A DNA stretch of 64,000 nucleotides from Arthrobacter sp. EpRS71 (GCF_001512285.1 NZ_LNUV01000003.1:656059-720058); one strand, 5' to 3'. Shown: positions 25,554-35,089, numbered from the stretch's first letter. Notes: generated by a model not told the origin, from the letters alone. Numbers and translations are program-made.

Positions 25554-28241
25554 ATGGTGGATCAGCCCAGCGTCGGCATTTATCCGGAATATTGGGAAGC
25601 TGATGTCGTGCTGCGCGACGGCGGGACAGCCCACCTTCGCCCCATACGGCCCCAAGACGCCGACGCTTTGCAGGCGTTCCATGCCGGCCAGTCGCAGGCC
25701 TCCATCTACATGCGGTTCTTCTCGTTCAAGCCCAAGCTCTCCGGCAAGGAAGTCCGGCGTTTCACTGAGGTGGACCACATCAACCGCGTGGCGTTCGTCA
25801 TTACCATCGGCGGCGAAATCATGGGGATCGGCCGCTACGACCGTCTGGACGATCCCACCGAGGCCGAGGTCGCGTTCAACATTTCCGACGCCCATCAGGG
25901 CCGCGGGATCGGCTCCATCCTCCTGGAGCATCTGGCAGTGGCCGCCCGGGAGAACGGCATCCGCCGGTTTACGGCGGAGGTCCTCCCGGATAACCGGAAG
26001 ATGCTGATGGTCTTCGCCGACGCCGGCTATGACCTCAAACGCCAATTCGATGACGGCGTCGTCAGCGTCGAATTCAACATCGATCCCACGGAGAAATCGC
26101 GGGCCGTCATGGAGTCACGCGAGCACCGCGCGGAGGCGCGCAGCGTGCGCGACCTTTTGTCGCCGTCGTCGGTGGCTGTAATCGGTGCCAGCCGCAAGTG
26201 GGGGACCGTGGGTTACCAACTGCTGGAGCACATCATTGAAGGCGGCTTCAAGGGACCGGTGTATGCCGTCAACCCGGAAGCGTTCGAACTCGCCGGAATG
26301 ATTTCCTTCGCAAAGTTGTCCGAGATCCCTGGACCGGTTCAGTTGGCCATCATCGCGGTCCCCTATGAGGAAGTACCCAAGGTAGTGGACGACTGCGCCG
26401 CGGCCGGCGTCAAGGGCATTGTGGTGGCCACGGCCGGATTTGCCGACGACGGCGAGCGGGGACTCGCACGTCAGCATGACCTGGTGCGGCGGGCCAGGGC
26501 GAACGGAATGCGTGTCATTGGCCCTGAGTCCCTCGGAATTCTTAATACGCACCCGGCGGTGTCCCTGAACGCTTCCATGGCGCCCACGATGCCGCCGAGG
26601 GGCAGCCTGGGGTTGTTCAGCCAGTCCGCCGCCGTGGGTGTGGCGGTTTACGCTGCCGCCAGCCGCCGCCGGCTCGGTTTGTCCTCGTTCCTCTCCGCGG
26701 GAAACCGTGCGGATGTCTCCGGCAATGACGCCATGCAGTACTGGGAGGATGACGCCGATACTTCCGCCGTGGGCCTGTACCTGGAGTCAATCGGTAATCC
26801 CCGCAAATTCTCGCGACTGGCGCGCAGGTTGTCCCGCAGCAAACCCGTGATCGTTGCCAAATCGGACGTCACAGGCCTCAGCCTGCCGCCCGGGCACGAG
26901 GTCCGCACCACCCAGGCGCCCGCAGCGGCAGTGGATGCGATGATGCGCCAGGCCGGTGTAATCCGTGTTGAGACGATCGAACAACTCATGGACATCGCCC
27001 AGATAGCGTCCTCACAGGCGTTGCCCAAGGGGCCGGGCGTGGCCGTCTACTCGAATTCCGTGGCACTGGCCAAAGTGGTTGCCGATGCTGCCGGCCCGTT
27101 CGGGCTGGATGTGAACAGATTGGTAACGGACCTTGATCTCGACGCCGGAATGTCACTGGTACTGCCGGCGCTGAGGGCCAGCCTCCGGGAGAGCCTCGCG
27201 GACGATTCCGTGCATGCTGTGGTGGCGGCTCTTCTCCCGGCGCGCGGGCTGACCGTGGAGGCGCTCGCCGGAGTCCTTGCCGAATGCGCCGCCGAGGCCG
27301 GCAAGCCTGTGGTAGCGGCGTTCACCGGAATCCTGGACCCTTCTGTTCAGGTGGAGGGCATGGCAGGTGCTGCCGGACATCCCGTCCTGCCGTGCTACTC
27401 AAATGCAGGTGCTGCTGTGGCTGCACTTGCCGCGATTGTGCGATACGCGCAGTGGCGCGACCGGGACCAAGGGCTCTTCGTGGAGCCCGAGGGCTGTGAC
27501 GTCGAAGGCACCAGGGAGATACTGAGCGCGATGCTGGCCGGCGTGACGGGCGAAAAGATCAGGAAGCTCGACGCCGGTGCTGCCGCCGCGCTGCTGTCAG
27601 GTTACGGGATCGACGTGGTGCCGACGCTGGGATTCGTTACCGCCGATGAGGCTGTGCGGGCCGCGGAGACTGTGGGCTGGCCGGTGGTCCTCAAGACGAC
27701 CGATCCCGCGCTGCGTCACCGATTGGATCTCGGCGGTGTGCGCCTGGATATTCAGGACGCCGAATCCCTGCGGCAGAACGTAGCCCACATGCGCCGGGCC
27801 TTGGAGCCTTACGGATCGCCGGCGCTCGAAGTACAGGCCATGGCACCGGTTGGGCAGGCTTGCACCTTCCGTGCCATGGAGGACCCGCTGTTGGGGCCGG
27901 TGTTGTCTTTTGGGCTGGCCGGCGATGCGGTGAACCTGTTGGACGATTGGGCTCACCGGGTGCCGCCGCTCTCTGCTGCCGATCTTCACGACGTCATCCG
28001 CTCGCCTCGGGCATCCCGGAAGCTCTTCGGTTACCAAGGGCTGCCCGCGGTTGATGTGGAGGCCCTGGAGGACATCGCGGCCCGGCTTGCCAAGCTCAAG
28101 GATGACCACCCCGGGATCGCACTGGTGGAGTTCAATCCTGTCCTGGCGGGTCCCTCAGGGGCCACCATCCTTGGAGCGGATGTGTGGATCGGCAATGCTG
28201 CGCAGCGCACCGACAGCGCCCGCCGCGCCATGCGGGGTTAG
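25554..28241 (+). CDS. GNAT fused to ADP-forming acyl-CoA-synthetase-like domains (Pat-type protein acetyltransferase)
   Basis: 895 residues. N-terminal GNAT domain (about 15-175; acetyl-CoA loop HQGRGIGS), then a CoA-binding Rossmann domain (VAVIGASRKWGTVGYQLL near 205), a succinyl-CoA-ligase-like domain and a C-terminal ATP-grasp domain from about 660 (AAALLSGYGIDVVPTLGFV). Enzymes of this make-up acetylate acyl-CoA synthetases and other proteins on lysine. The GNAT-first order matches the Streptomyces type and is the reverse of Salmonella Pat. The SHTGALAG loop with the phospho-His of true synthetases is not conserved, which suggests the synthetase part is regulatory. Confidence 0.85.
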   Translation: MVDQPSVGIYPEYWEADVVLRDGGTAHLRPIRPQDADALQAFHAGQSQASIYMRFFSFKPKLSGKEVRRFTEVDHINRVAFVITIGGEIMGIGRYDRLDDPTEAEVAFNISDAHQGRGIGSILLEHLAVAARENGIRRFTAEVLPDNRKMLMVFADAGYDLKRQFDDGVVSVEFNIDPTEKSRAVMESREHRAEARSVRDLLSPSSVAVIGASRKWGTVGYQLLEHIIEGGFKGPVYAVNPEAFELAGMISFAKLSEIPGPVQLAIIAVPYEEVPKVVDDCAAAGVKGIVVATAGFADDGERGLARQHDLVRRARANGMRVIGPESLGILNTHPAVSLNASMAPTMPPRGSLGLFSQSAAVGVAVYAAASRRRLGLSSFLSAGNRADVSGNDAMQYWEDDADTSAVGLYLESIGNPRKFSRLARRLSRSKPVIVAKSDVTGLSLPPGHEVRTTQAPAAAVDAMMRQAGVIRVETIEQLMDIAQIASSQALPKGPGVAVYSNSVALAKVVADAAGPFGLDVNRLVTDLDLDAGMSLVLPALRASLRESLADDSVHAVVAALLPARGLTVEALAGVLAECAAEAGKPVVAAFTGILDPSVQVEGMAGAAGHPVLPCYSNAGAAVAALAAIVRYAQWRDRDQGLFVEPEGCDVEGTREILSAMLAGVTGEKIRKLDAGAAAALLSGYGIDVVPTLGFVTADEAVRAAETVGWPVVLKTTDPALRHRLDLGGVRLDIQDAESLRQNVAHMRRALEPYGSPALEVQAMAPVGQACTFRAMEDPLLGPVLSFGLAGDAVNLLDDWAHRVPPLSAADLHDVIRSPRASRKLFGYQGLPAVDVEALEDIAARLAKLKDDHPGIALVEFNPVLAGPSGATILGADVWIGNAAQRTDSARRAMRG

Positions 28242-28298
28242 TCACAGGAGCGCGCCGCACGGTTAGGTAGTCACCAACCGATCTGTGAAAATGGGGGA

Positions 28299-29024
28299 AT
28301 GAGCACCCAGTCTCCGACGCCTCAATCCCGCCCGTCCAATGCCGGGCCCCACACCGCCCACCATCACAGCTCGCAGGGACAGAGCCTGGACCAGGCGCTG
28401 CAGCAGGCCGGTTTCTACCCGCGGTTGGTGGCCGACGTGGTTGATGACGCGTTGGATGGCCGCGAGTGCCTCTCCCATCTGGTCCATTTGGAGACCCACT
28501 TTGACCGGGCCGAGGTCCGCAGGCACATCACGGTGCTGGTGCTCACCGAAGACATGCTGGTGATTACCCACGTGGATGACCAGCAGTTGGATGAGGCCGG
28601 ACAGCAGATCGTTGCCCAGGTTTCCACAGAATCGGTACCGGTGGCCCAGATCCGTTCAGTAGTCCTCAGCTACATGTATTCCCAGCCCCAGGACTACAAG
28701 CCCTCAGATCCTGTCCGTGAAATGACGGTGTCCATCGCTTGGTCAGGCGGCCAACGGCTGGACATGGGCCCCGCAAGCTGCGGTGATCCCCAATGCGAAG
28801 CCGATCATGGTTACAGCGGAACCATTGCCCAGGAAGACATTGTCCTGCGGATCAGTGCCGAAGCAGACGGGCTCCAAGCTGTTCAGGACGCCAAGATTTT
28901 TGCCCGAGCACTACGGGCAGTCAATACGGGAAACCCATCACCCGCCCAACATGCCAGCATCCCTGCACCGAGGCCGCGTTCGGGCGTCTTCAGCAACCGC
29001 CTCAGCCGCGGGCACCAGCGTTGA
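28299..29024 (+). CDS. DUF5998 family protein
   Basis: 241 residues, soluble, with no recognised motif beyond the DUF5998 pattern (LDQALQQAGFYPRLVADVVDDALDGRE, then HLVHLETHFDRAEVRRHITVLVLT). His- and Pro-rich N-terminus of about 28 residues. ATG at 28299 with GGGGGA just before it. It runs into the phosphodiesterase gene, then tdk: a conserved actinobacterial cluster. Function unknown. Confidence 0.75.
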   Translation: MSTQSPTPQSRPSNAGPHTAHHHSSQGQSLDQALQQAGFYPRLVADVVDDALDGRECLSHLVHLETHFDRAEVRRHITVLVLTEDMLVITHVDDQQLDEAGQQIVAQVSTESVPVAQIRSVVLSYMYSQPQDYKPSDPVREMTVSIAWSGGQRLDMGPASCGDPQCEADHGYSGTIAQEDIVLRISAEADGLQAVQDAKIFARALRAVNTGNPSPAQHASIPAPRPRSGVFSNRLSRGHQR

Positions 29025-29044
29025 GAGAAGCCGCACAGAACCCG

Positions 29045-30265
29045 GTGAACACCTCTGCGGGAAACTCTCCGGCCGCAGACCTCCCATCGCCCCCACTGTT
29101 CGGGAGCAAGTCCATAGCGGAAGTCCTGACCAGTGCTGCAGCATCCCTGGGCATGCCAGGCTTCACCAACCACCTTCAGTTGCCACCAGCGCAGCGTGTC
29201 TGCGTGGTTCTTGCCGATGGTCTTGGCCGTAGCCTGCTGAAGCAGAAGTCCTCCCACACGCCCTTCCTCCGATCGGTCATGGCGGAGGGACAACGCAACG
29301 TCCCCACATGGATCGACGCCGCCTTCCCCAGTACCACTGCGGCATCCCTCGCCAGCCTTGGCACGGGCTTACCTGCCGGACAGCACGGAATGGTGGGCTA
29401 CGACGTCCTCGACCCCGCCCAGGACAAGGTCGTCAACCTCTTGGGAAACTGGGATTCGAACGTGGACCCCGCACAGTGGCAACCCCACGCTACGGTCTTC
29501 GAGAGGCTGGCCGGGGAACTGGACGTCGTCACCGTCAGCCTGCCGCAGTTCGCAAACTCCCCGATGACGCAGGCTGCACTCCGGGGAAGCCGCTTTGTTG
29601 GCGGGACCACGCTGCATGCGCGGACCGCCGCGGCCGCTGAGGCTATGTCCGGCGGCGGCCGTTCCCTGATGTACTTCTACGCCAACGAGCTGGACAAGGC
29701 CGGCCACCGCTACGGCTGCCAATCGGACCGCTGGGAGCACCAGCTCGAAGAACTCGACTCCACAGTGAAAAGGCTCTCCACCGCCCTGCCAGCCGGGACT
29801 ACCATCCTTCTGACCGGCGACCACGGCATGTTGGACGTCCCTGAATCCCAGAGGATCGACTATTCCGCTGATGAACCCTTGGTGGCTGGAGTCCGGCACA
29901 CAGCCGGGGAGCCCCGTATGGTGCATCTCTATCTTGAACCTGATGCCACCCCTGCACACAGGGAATCCTTGATTGCGGCCTGGCGTTCACGCTTTGGTGA
30001 AAGAATCTGGGCCTTTACGCGGGAGCAGGCCGTTGACGCGGGCTTGTTTGGCGCGGTGCGACCCGAGGTCGCTCCCCGGATTGGCGATGTCATGATTGCG
30101 GCGCGGGACACCCTGGCCCTTTATGACACCCGGCGGGCCCGACCAGCATCACTGGAAGTGGTGGGCCAGCACGGATCGCTGACCAAAACCGAACGCGAAG
30201 TACCTTTGCTGTGCTTCGCCGCTGCAAGCAAGGGCGCTGCGGGGAAAAAGGGCAAGCGTGGCTGA
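29045..30265 (+). CDS. Alkaline phosphatase-superfamily phosphodiesterase/pyrophosphatase
   Basis: About 406 residues. Type I phosphodiesterase/nucleotide pyrophosphatase fold: first metal site VCVVLADGLG, Thr nucleophile in DAAFPSTTAASLASLGTG, and metal-binding GDHGMLDV and HTAGEPRMVHLY. No signal peptide, so probably cytoplasmic; substrate unknown. Start uncertain: GTG 29045 (GAGAGAAG 14 nt upstream) or TTG 29021, which overlaps the DUF5998 stop. Its end overlaps tdk by 8 bp. Confidence 0.85.
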   Translation: MNTSAGNSPAADLPSPPLFGSKSIAEVLTSAAASLGMPGFTNHLQLPPAQRVCVVLADGLGRSLLKQKSSHTPFLRSVMAEGQRNVPTWIDAAFPSTTAASLASLGTGLPAGQHGMVGYDVLDPAQDKVVNLLGNWDSNVDPAQWQPHATVFERLAGELDVVTVSLPQFANSPMTQAALRGSRFVGGTTLHARTAAAAEAMSGGGRSLMYFYANELDKAGHRYGCQSDRWEHQLEELDSTVKRLSTALPAGTTILLTGDHGMLDVPESQRIDYSADEPLVAGVRHTAGEPRMVHLYLEPDATPAHRESLIAAWRSRFGERIWAFTREQAVDAGLFGAVRPEVAPRIGDVMIAARDTLALYDTRRARPASLEVVGQHGSLTKTEREVPLLCFAAASKGAAGKKGKRG

Positions 30266-31019
30266 GCTGGTCTTCTTCTCAGGCACCATGGACTGTGGCA
30301 AGTCCACCCTGGCTCTCCAAATGGACCATAACCACCGTGCACGGGGACGCGGAGGTGTTCGGTTCAGCTGCAACGACCGCGCAGGTGATTCAACGATCTC
30401 CAGCAGGCTGGGCCTGCAAACCGATGCCGTGGAAGTTGTGGACAGCACCGATTTCTGGGACGAAGTGGTGGCCCGGCGAACCAACGGGCTCCGCGTGGAC
30501 TACCTCATTTGTGATGAAGCCCAGTTCTACTCGCCCGTCCAAGTTGAGCAGTTGGCCCGGGTAGTGGATGAGATGGCGGTGGACGTCTTCGCCTTCGGCA
30601 TCACCTCAGACTTCCGCACCCGCTTGTTTCCCGGCTCACAGCGACTCATCGAACTTGCCGACAAAGTGCAAATACTCCAGGTTGAAGCTTTGTGCTGGTG
30701 CGGCCGCCGTGCAACCCAGAACGCCCGCACCGTGAACGGCATCATGGTGGTGGAAGGTGACCAAGTGATGGTGGGCGACGTGGCACCGCAAAACGGCGAC
30801 GACGCTGCCCACACGGAGAACACCCTGCACGTGCAGGAGACGTTGCCCATGGAGGCCGTTCCCGCGCAAGCGGTGGGTTATGAGACGCTGTGCCGCCGGC
30901 ACTACATGAGGCGTGTCACGGCTCATGGCGCCCATCTGATGGCCGGTGCGGACCAGCCCCTGCCGTTCGACATCGATGCCTGCCTCTGGCCAGGTGCAGG
31001 AGCTGTGCGGCACAGCTAG
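30258..31019 (+). CDS. tdk: Thymidine kinase (type II)
   Basis: Phosphorylates thymidine to dTMP in nucleotide salvage. 253 residues; P-loop FFSGTMDCGKSTLA at the N-terminus, DEAQFY Walker-B/lasso start, and zinc ligands CWCGR and the late CRRHY. Longer than typical type II enzymes (about 190-220) because of an acidic insert between the two zinc half-sites (GDQVMVGDVAPQNGDDAAHTEN region). GTG start overlaps the upstream gene by 8 bp, indicating translational coupling. Confidence 0.92.
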   Translation: MAELVFFSGTMDCGKSTLALQMDHNHRARGRGGVRFSCNDRAGDSTISSRLGLQTDAVEVVDSTDFWDEVVARRTNGLRVDYLICDEAQFYSPVQVEQLARVVDEMAVDVFAFGITSDFRTRLFPGSQRLIELADKVQILQVEALCWCGRRATQNARTVNGIMVVEGDQVMVGDVAPQNGDDAAHTENTLHVQETLPMEAVPAQAVGYETLCRRHYMRRVTAHGAHLMAGADQPLPFDIDACLWPGAGAVRHS

Positions 31020-31064
31020 GCGATCGCCGGGATCCAATGGGCGGGTGACGTCCGGCCGGTGACA

Positions 31065-32405
31065 TTAGTCGCCGCGGGCGCCGAACACGATCTCGTCCCA
31101 GCTCGGAATGCTGGACCGCTTGGGACGGGACGGCTGGCGTTCCGCAGGGGCATCAATGTCCTTGCGCGTCTCTGCGTCTTTCTGATCCTCTGACGGAGTC
31201 TCATCCCCATGGAGGTCACGGGCCGAGGGCGTGCCGGTGGCTTCCTCGTCTGCCTGTGGCCGCGTACTGCCGCTGCCGCCCAGGAGTTCATCCAGTCCAG
31301 CGGGTTTACGGCCCGACAGCGAAGTTACAGGCCGCAGTGGACTGGCTACCACCGTTATTTCCCGGGTGTCGGTGCTCACTCCGTTGTGGAGCTTGAGGGA
31401 GTCGTCATCGGCGTCGTGTGATTCGAAGTGCTGCGGAGCCAGGCTCAGCCGCGACAACATTGAAGGACGTCCGTCATGACGTGCTGGCTCTTCGGCGCCA
31501 GTGGCCACCGGCCCGGCATCGTGGAGGCCGGGATCTTCAGCCGCATCGTCAAGTTCTTCACCAGGCCGGGGGTGGGCTGCTGGGACGTTGCTCAACAGTA
31601 CAGCCAAGGCGTCGTCGCCGTCTTCGTCCACGCCCAGGCGTTGGCCGCGCCGTGATCGGAGCATTTCCAGGAGGCTGTCTGATTCTTTCGCTGACGCACG
31701 TGCGGCTGTTTCGGCGTCGGACTCGAAATCGAACGGCTTGTCCGAGACGGCAGCAAGCCGCCTGGCGGGGACCGGGCCGTCCATCGGTTCAAGTTCGCTG
31801 AGTTGCTGGGCCCAACGGGTGGCGTTCTGCAGCGACTTGCGCTGGGGACTGAAGGTCCACATGGCAGGCGGCTCTTCGCCGATGCTCCCGTGAGCGCCGG
31901 GGACGGTTTCGAAACGCGCGACCACTGTCCAGGTGCCGTCCGGGCGGCGCCATGAATCCCAGTCCACCGTGGAGGAATCAATGCCGTGCGCAGAGAGCCG
32001 GTAGTCCACCATCTCGCCCAGAGTGGCCGGGTTGTCACCAAAAGCGGAGCGGTAGATCTCATGCCCGGGAGCAGGGGAGGCAACCTCGATGTTGCGGGCC
32101 TGGCGGACCACGTACTCGCGCTCTGCAAGAACCGGGCCTTCATAACGTTGGACGTTGGCAAGGGGGAGGCCGGACAGCTCGGCGACTTCGCTGGCTGTGG
32201 CACCGCTGCGGATCCTGGCCTGGATGTCGCGGGGCGACATGGCAATAGGAGTGTTGGAGGCGCGTGCCGCCACTTGGGCAGGGGTGCGGCTCGCCGCGGC
32301 CCTTAAGGCTTCGTCGATCGGAAGCTGGAACATCGCACCACCGGGGCCGCTCAAGAGCAGATGCCCGCCGTCGTCGTGGACGCCTACCAGTCGTAGATCC
32401 TGCAT
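31065..32405 (-). CDS. sepH: Septation protein SepH (DUF3071)
   Basis: 446 residues from an ATG at 32405 with GGAGGG just upstream. N-terminal DUF3071 domain: MQDLRLVGVHDDGGHLLLSG and the helix-turn-helix-like ARIRSGATASEVAELSGLP. In Streptomyces SepH binds FtsZ and promotes its assembly, aiding cell division. The C-terminal half (from about 230) is disordered, acidic and Ser/Asp-rich, ending in a basic patch and PSWDEIVFG, a conserved tail. Convergent with tdk. Confidence 0.88.
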   Translation of the reverse strand: MQDLRLVGVHDDGGHLLLSGPGGAMFQLPIDEALRAAASRTPAQVAARASNTPIAMSPRDIQARIRSGATASEVAELSGLPLANVQRYEGPVLAEREYVVRQARNIEVASPAPGHEIYRSAFGDNPATLGEMVDYRLSAHGIDSSTVDWDSWRRPDGTWTVVARFETVPGAHGSIGEEPPAMWTFSPQRKSLQNATRWAQQLSELEPMDGPVPARRLAAVSDKPFDFESDAETAARASAKESDSLLEMLRSRRGQRLGVDEDGDDALAVLLSNVPAAHPRPGEELDDAAEDPGLHDAGPVATGAEEPARHDGRPSMLSRLSLAPQHFESHDADDDSLKLHNGVSTDTREITVVASPLRPVTSLSGRKPAGLDELLGGSGSTRPQADEEATGTPSARDLHGDETPSEDQKDAETRKDIDAPAERQPSRPKRSSIPSWDEIVFGARGD

Positions 32406-32706
32406 AACACCCTCCACCACATGGCATAACTGACATTCGAAACTCTGCCACCCGCGGGGGTCTTTTCCTACTAGGACAAAGGGCGTGCCGTGATATTCCG
32501 CTGAAACCGGTGGATTCGCGAGAGCTTTCCAGCCATCATCCGCTCAAAACAAGGGCTATGGACATTCAGGGCAGGGGGGGAGGACAATCTGGCCGGGATC
32601 GGGCACAAATCCGGGTTGTCCGGCGTTTGCCCTTTAACCCGGATGCAGGGAACTGCCCGCGTTCCGGTTTCCCGCCAGGAACAGGTATGGAGGACGAAGA
32701 AGGACC
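32406..32706. other. Divergent intergenic region sepH / DUF4193
   Basis: 301 bp between divergent starts. It contains an 11-bp palindrome tcctactagga at 32466-32476 on the sepH side, and a 9-bp inverted repeat (atccgggtt at 32609-32617 with 32636-32644, 18-nt loop) on the DUF4193 side. A G8 run occurs near 32572-32580. No gene was seen and no sigma-70-like pair is convincing. Confidence 0.4.
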
Positions 32707-33006
32707 ATGGCCACGGACTACGATGCCCCCCGAAAAACCGAGGAAGATGTCAGCGAGGATTCCCTGGAGGAGCTGAAGACGCGCCAACCAGGGAAGCAGT
32801 CCTCCGCGGTGGACGTCGATGAGACGGACCTTGCCGATGGCTTTGAGTTACCGGGTGCGGATCTCTCCGGAGAAGAACTCCTCATTCAGGTGATGCCACC
32901 GCAGCCTGACGAATTTACGTGCTTCAACTGTTTCCTGGTTAAGCACAAGTCCCAGATCGCTGCCGAAAGGGGCGGGCACCAATATTGCATGGAATGCGAG
33001 AACTAG
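32707..33006 (+). CDS. DUF4193 family protein
   Basis: 99 residues, ATG after GAAGGA. Acidic N-terminal two thirds (EDVSEDSLEELKTRQ, VDVDETDLADGFELPGADLS), then a zinc-ribbon-like end: FTCFNCFLVKHKSQIA and QYCMECEN (CxxC...CxxC). A small actinobacterial family that is widely conserved and of unknown function; it may be an RNA-polymerase- or ribosome-associated small protein, but there is no evidence here. Hairpin follows its stop. Confidence 0.8.
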   Translation: MATDYDAPRKTEEDVSEDSLEELKTRQPGKQSSAVDVDETDLADGFELPGADLSGEELLIQVMPPQPDEFTCFNCFLVKHKSQIAAERGGHQYCMECEN

Positions 33007-33047
33007 TCACACCATGCCTGCCGCGAATCCCGGCCTGCATGGTGTGA
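33007..33047. terminator. Hairpin after DUF4193 (convergent with DUF3093)
   Basis: 11-bp perfect stem, tcacaccatgc (33007-33017) with 33037-33047, directly after the DUF4193 stop; loop contains more pairing (ccg/cgg). No T-run, so it may be a bidirectional barrier. Confidence 0.55.
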
Positions 33048-33071
33048 CACCCAGCCCATTGCCGGGTTCAG

Positions 33072-33569
33072 CTAGTCCCTTGAGGGGGTCAGTGCCGAAA
33101 CGAGCTCATCAGGACGTCGGGATGATGCCAACCAGTAAGGGGTCCGGTCTGCGGGGTCGGTGATTTCAATCTTGACCACCGGGTCGATCCAGCCGCGGAA
33201 GCACATAAAGGCCAGTCCATTCAGGCGGGGGCCACGCTCGGCGGTGGCCTCTGCTTTGGTGAACGCCTGGACCGAGCCTACGAATTTGCGGTCGATGCTC
33301 GCCCGGCCCACTCTGACGGTGTCAGTAGTAACGGTGATGGTGGGCGTGGAGAGCACCAGCATGATGGTCATGATGGCCAGCAGCACCAAGGCTGCGATGA
33401 TGCCGGTGGCAGCGCTGATGGGACCAAACATCAGGACGCCCGCACCGGACAAACCCACAACCACAATCCAGATCCACACTGACGGCCATAGCTTCTCGGT
33501 GTACAGGACCTCTGAGGCCGAAGGGGTGTTCCGGGCAGGAACGGGGGAGGACTGGTCAGGCGTAGGCAT
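33072..33569 (-). CDS. DUF3093 family membrane protein
   Basis: 165 residues, ATG at 33569. Two adjacent transmembrane helices ([22 protein letters not shown] and [20 protein letters not shown]), then a cytosolic beta-rich domain ([54 protein letters not shown]), the DUF3093 pattern. Function unknown. Typically next to dut and DUF4193 in actinobacteria, as here; divergent from dut. Confidence 0.8.
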   Translation of the reverse strand: MPTPDQSSPVPARNTPSASEVLYTEKLWPSVWIWIVVVGLSGAGVLMFGPISAATGIIAALVLLAIMTIMLVLSTPTITVTTDTVRVGRASIDRKFVGSVQAFTKAEATAERGPRLNGLAFMCFRGWIDPVVKIEITDPADRTPYWLASSRRPDELVSALTPSRD

Positions 33570-33660
33570 GGATCCAGCTTATCGGGCGTTGGCCCCGGCC
33601 TGAGCCCTCCTGCGCGGTTGGTCCGGTTGGCCGGACCGGCTCAGGAGGAACAAGTCCCGG

Positions 33661-33666
33661 TAGAAT
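33661..33666 (+). promoter_or_regulatory. Possible -10 of dut giving a leaderless mRNA
   Basis: TAGAAT at 33661-33666 would start transcription near 33673-33675, i.e. at or just before the dut GTG, which lacks a Shine-Dalgarno. No clear -35. A 7-bp inverted repeat ggtccgg/ccggacc sits at 33620-33637. Confidence 0.35.
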
Positions 33667-33674
33667 GGACCACT

Positions 33675-34214
33675 GTGAGCAATGAGACCGCAGTATTCAG
33701 TAAAAATGCCGCTTCCGCAGTCGCGGACAGCAGCGAAACCACCGCAGCATATGGCGCCCCCACTCTGGAGGTGCAGTTGAAAATGCTCGACGCCGGCTTG
33801 GAAGCCCCGTCCTATGCTCACCCGGGAGATGCGGGTGCCGATCTCCGTTCCCGTGAGGATGTTCACCTTGCCCCCGGAGAGCGCAAACTCGTTCCAACAG
33901 GTGTCTCCATTGCACTGCCGGACGGATTCGTGGCTCTGATCCACCCCCGTTCCGGGCTCGCCACCAAACACGGGCTGACCGTTGTCAACGCTCCCGGGAC
34001 TGTGGACGCCGGCTACCGTGGCGAAATTGCCGTCACGCTCCTGAACACCGACCAAAACAATGCCATTGACCTCAAGCGCGGCGATAGAATTGCACAAATG
34101 GTGATTCAGCGCGTCGAATACGCGCAGTTTGTTGCTGTTGACCAACTGTCCGATTCCGTCCGGGGAACCGGCGGCTTCGGGTCCACGGGCGGCTTCAACG
34201 CACCGAAGGCCTGA
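33675..34214 (+). CDS. dut: dUTP diphosphatase (trimeric dUTPase)
   Basis: Hydrolyses dUTP to dUMP and PPi, keeping uracil out of DNA and supplying dTMP synthesis. 179 residues from GTG 33675. Motif 1 DAGADLRS, motif 2 PRSGLA, motif 3 [14 protein letters not shown] with the catalytic Asp and base-contact Tyr, motif 4 RIAQMVI, motif 5 [10 protein letters not shown] at the C-terminus, all five present. About 30 N-terminal residues before the core are extra. tdk nearby is functionally related (dTTP supply). Confidence 0.95.
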   Translation: MSNETAVFSKNAASAVADSSETTAAYGAPTLEVQLKMLDAGLEAPSYAHPGDAGADLRSREDVHLAPGERKLVPTGVSIALPDGFVALIHPRSGLATKHGLTVVNAPGTVDAGYRGEIAVTLLNTDQNNAIDLKRGDRIAQMVIQRVEYAQFVAVDQLSDSVRGTGGFGSTGGFNAPKA

Positions 34215-34330
34215 GAAACCACTGAACCTTGCGTACCGCACGCCGACGCTTGACGCATGGGAGCGGTTTAGCGAGGTTTAACGTGGTTGCGGTTTACTTG
34301 GGGATAGACCACTACTAAGGAGAAAACCCA

Positions 34331-35089
34331 ATGCTTTTTGGGCGCGGCAAAAAGTCCAAGGACGAGCAGCCGGAAACCGCCGGCACCGTCGGGGAATCCG
34401 GTTCCGAGGCACCGAGTTCTGAACCGGGTGGTTCCGGCACTCCCGGTGACTTCCGGCTCGGCAAAGGCCCCTTGGACATCGACGAAATCGACAACCGCGA
34501 TGGCTATGTGGACCTCGGTGCACTGTTGATCGCACCGGCCGAGGGCCTCCAGTTGCGGCTTGAGGTTGAAGAAGCCACCCAACGCGTGGTCGCCGTGACC
34601 ATGGACCTCAACGGTTCCAGCCTGCAGCTCCAGGCGTTTGCGGCACCGCGCTCCGAGGGACTCTGGGATGAGATCCGTGAACAGATCACCCAATCGGTGG
34701 CGAGCCAGGGCGGGGAAACCGAAGAAGTTTCCGGAACTTTCGGCACTGAACTCGTGGCCAAACTGCCTGCTGAAGCGGCAGACGGCAGCCGAGGTTTCCG
34801 TGCAGCCCGTTTCATGGGAGTGGACGGGCCGCGGTGGTTCCTCCGCGGCGTCCTGGGCGGGCAGGCTGCCCTGGAGCGAGATGCCGCTGCAGGACTTGAG
34901 GAGCTCTTCCGTAAAGTAGTGGTGGTCCGCGGCGACAACCCCATGCCTCCGCGCGAGCTGCTGCAGCTGCGGCTGCCCAAGGACGCTGCGGTCCCCGGCC
35001 AGGCCGGCGCTCCGCAGGGTTCGGTTCCCCCTGCAGATCCCGCCTTGCAGCAGCCGGAGCGAGGGCCGGAGATCACCCAGATTGGCTGA
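34331..35089 (+). CDS. DUF3710 family protein
   Basis: 252 residues, ATG with AAGGAGA 8 nt upstream. About 40 N-terminal residues are charged and disordered (MLFGRGKKSKDEQ), then the DUF3710 core (DRDGYVDLGALLI-type segment reading NRDGYVDLGALLIAP, later FMGVDGPRWFLRGVLGGQAA). Soluble and conserved in actinobacteria next to dut and DUF3159; function unknown. It heads a tight run of three overlapping genes. Confidence 0.82.
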   Translation: MLFGRGKKSKDEQPETAGTVGESGSEAPSSEPGGSGTPGDFRLGKGPLDIDEIDNRDGYVDLGALLIAPAEGLQLRLEVEEATQRVVAVTMDLNGSSLQLQAFAAPRSEGLWDEIREQITQSVASQGGETEEVSGTFGTELVAKLPAEAADGSRGFRAARFMGVDGPRWFLRGVLGGQAALERDAAAGLEELFRKVVVVRGDNPMPPRELLQLRLPKDAAVPGQAGAPQGSVPPADPALQQPERGPEITQIG

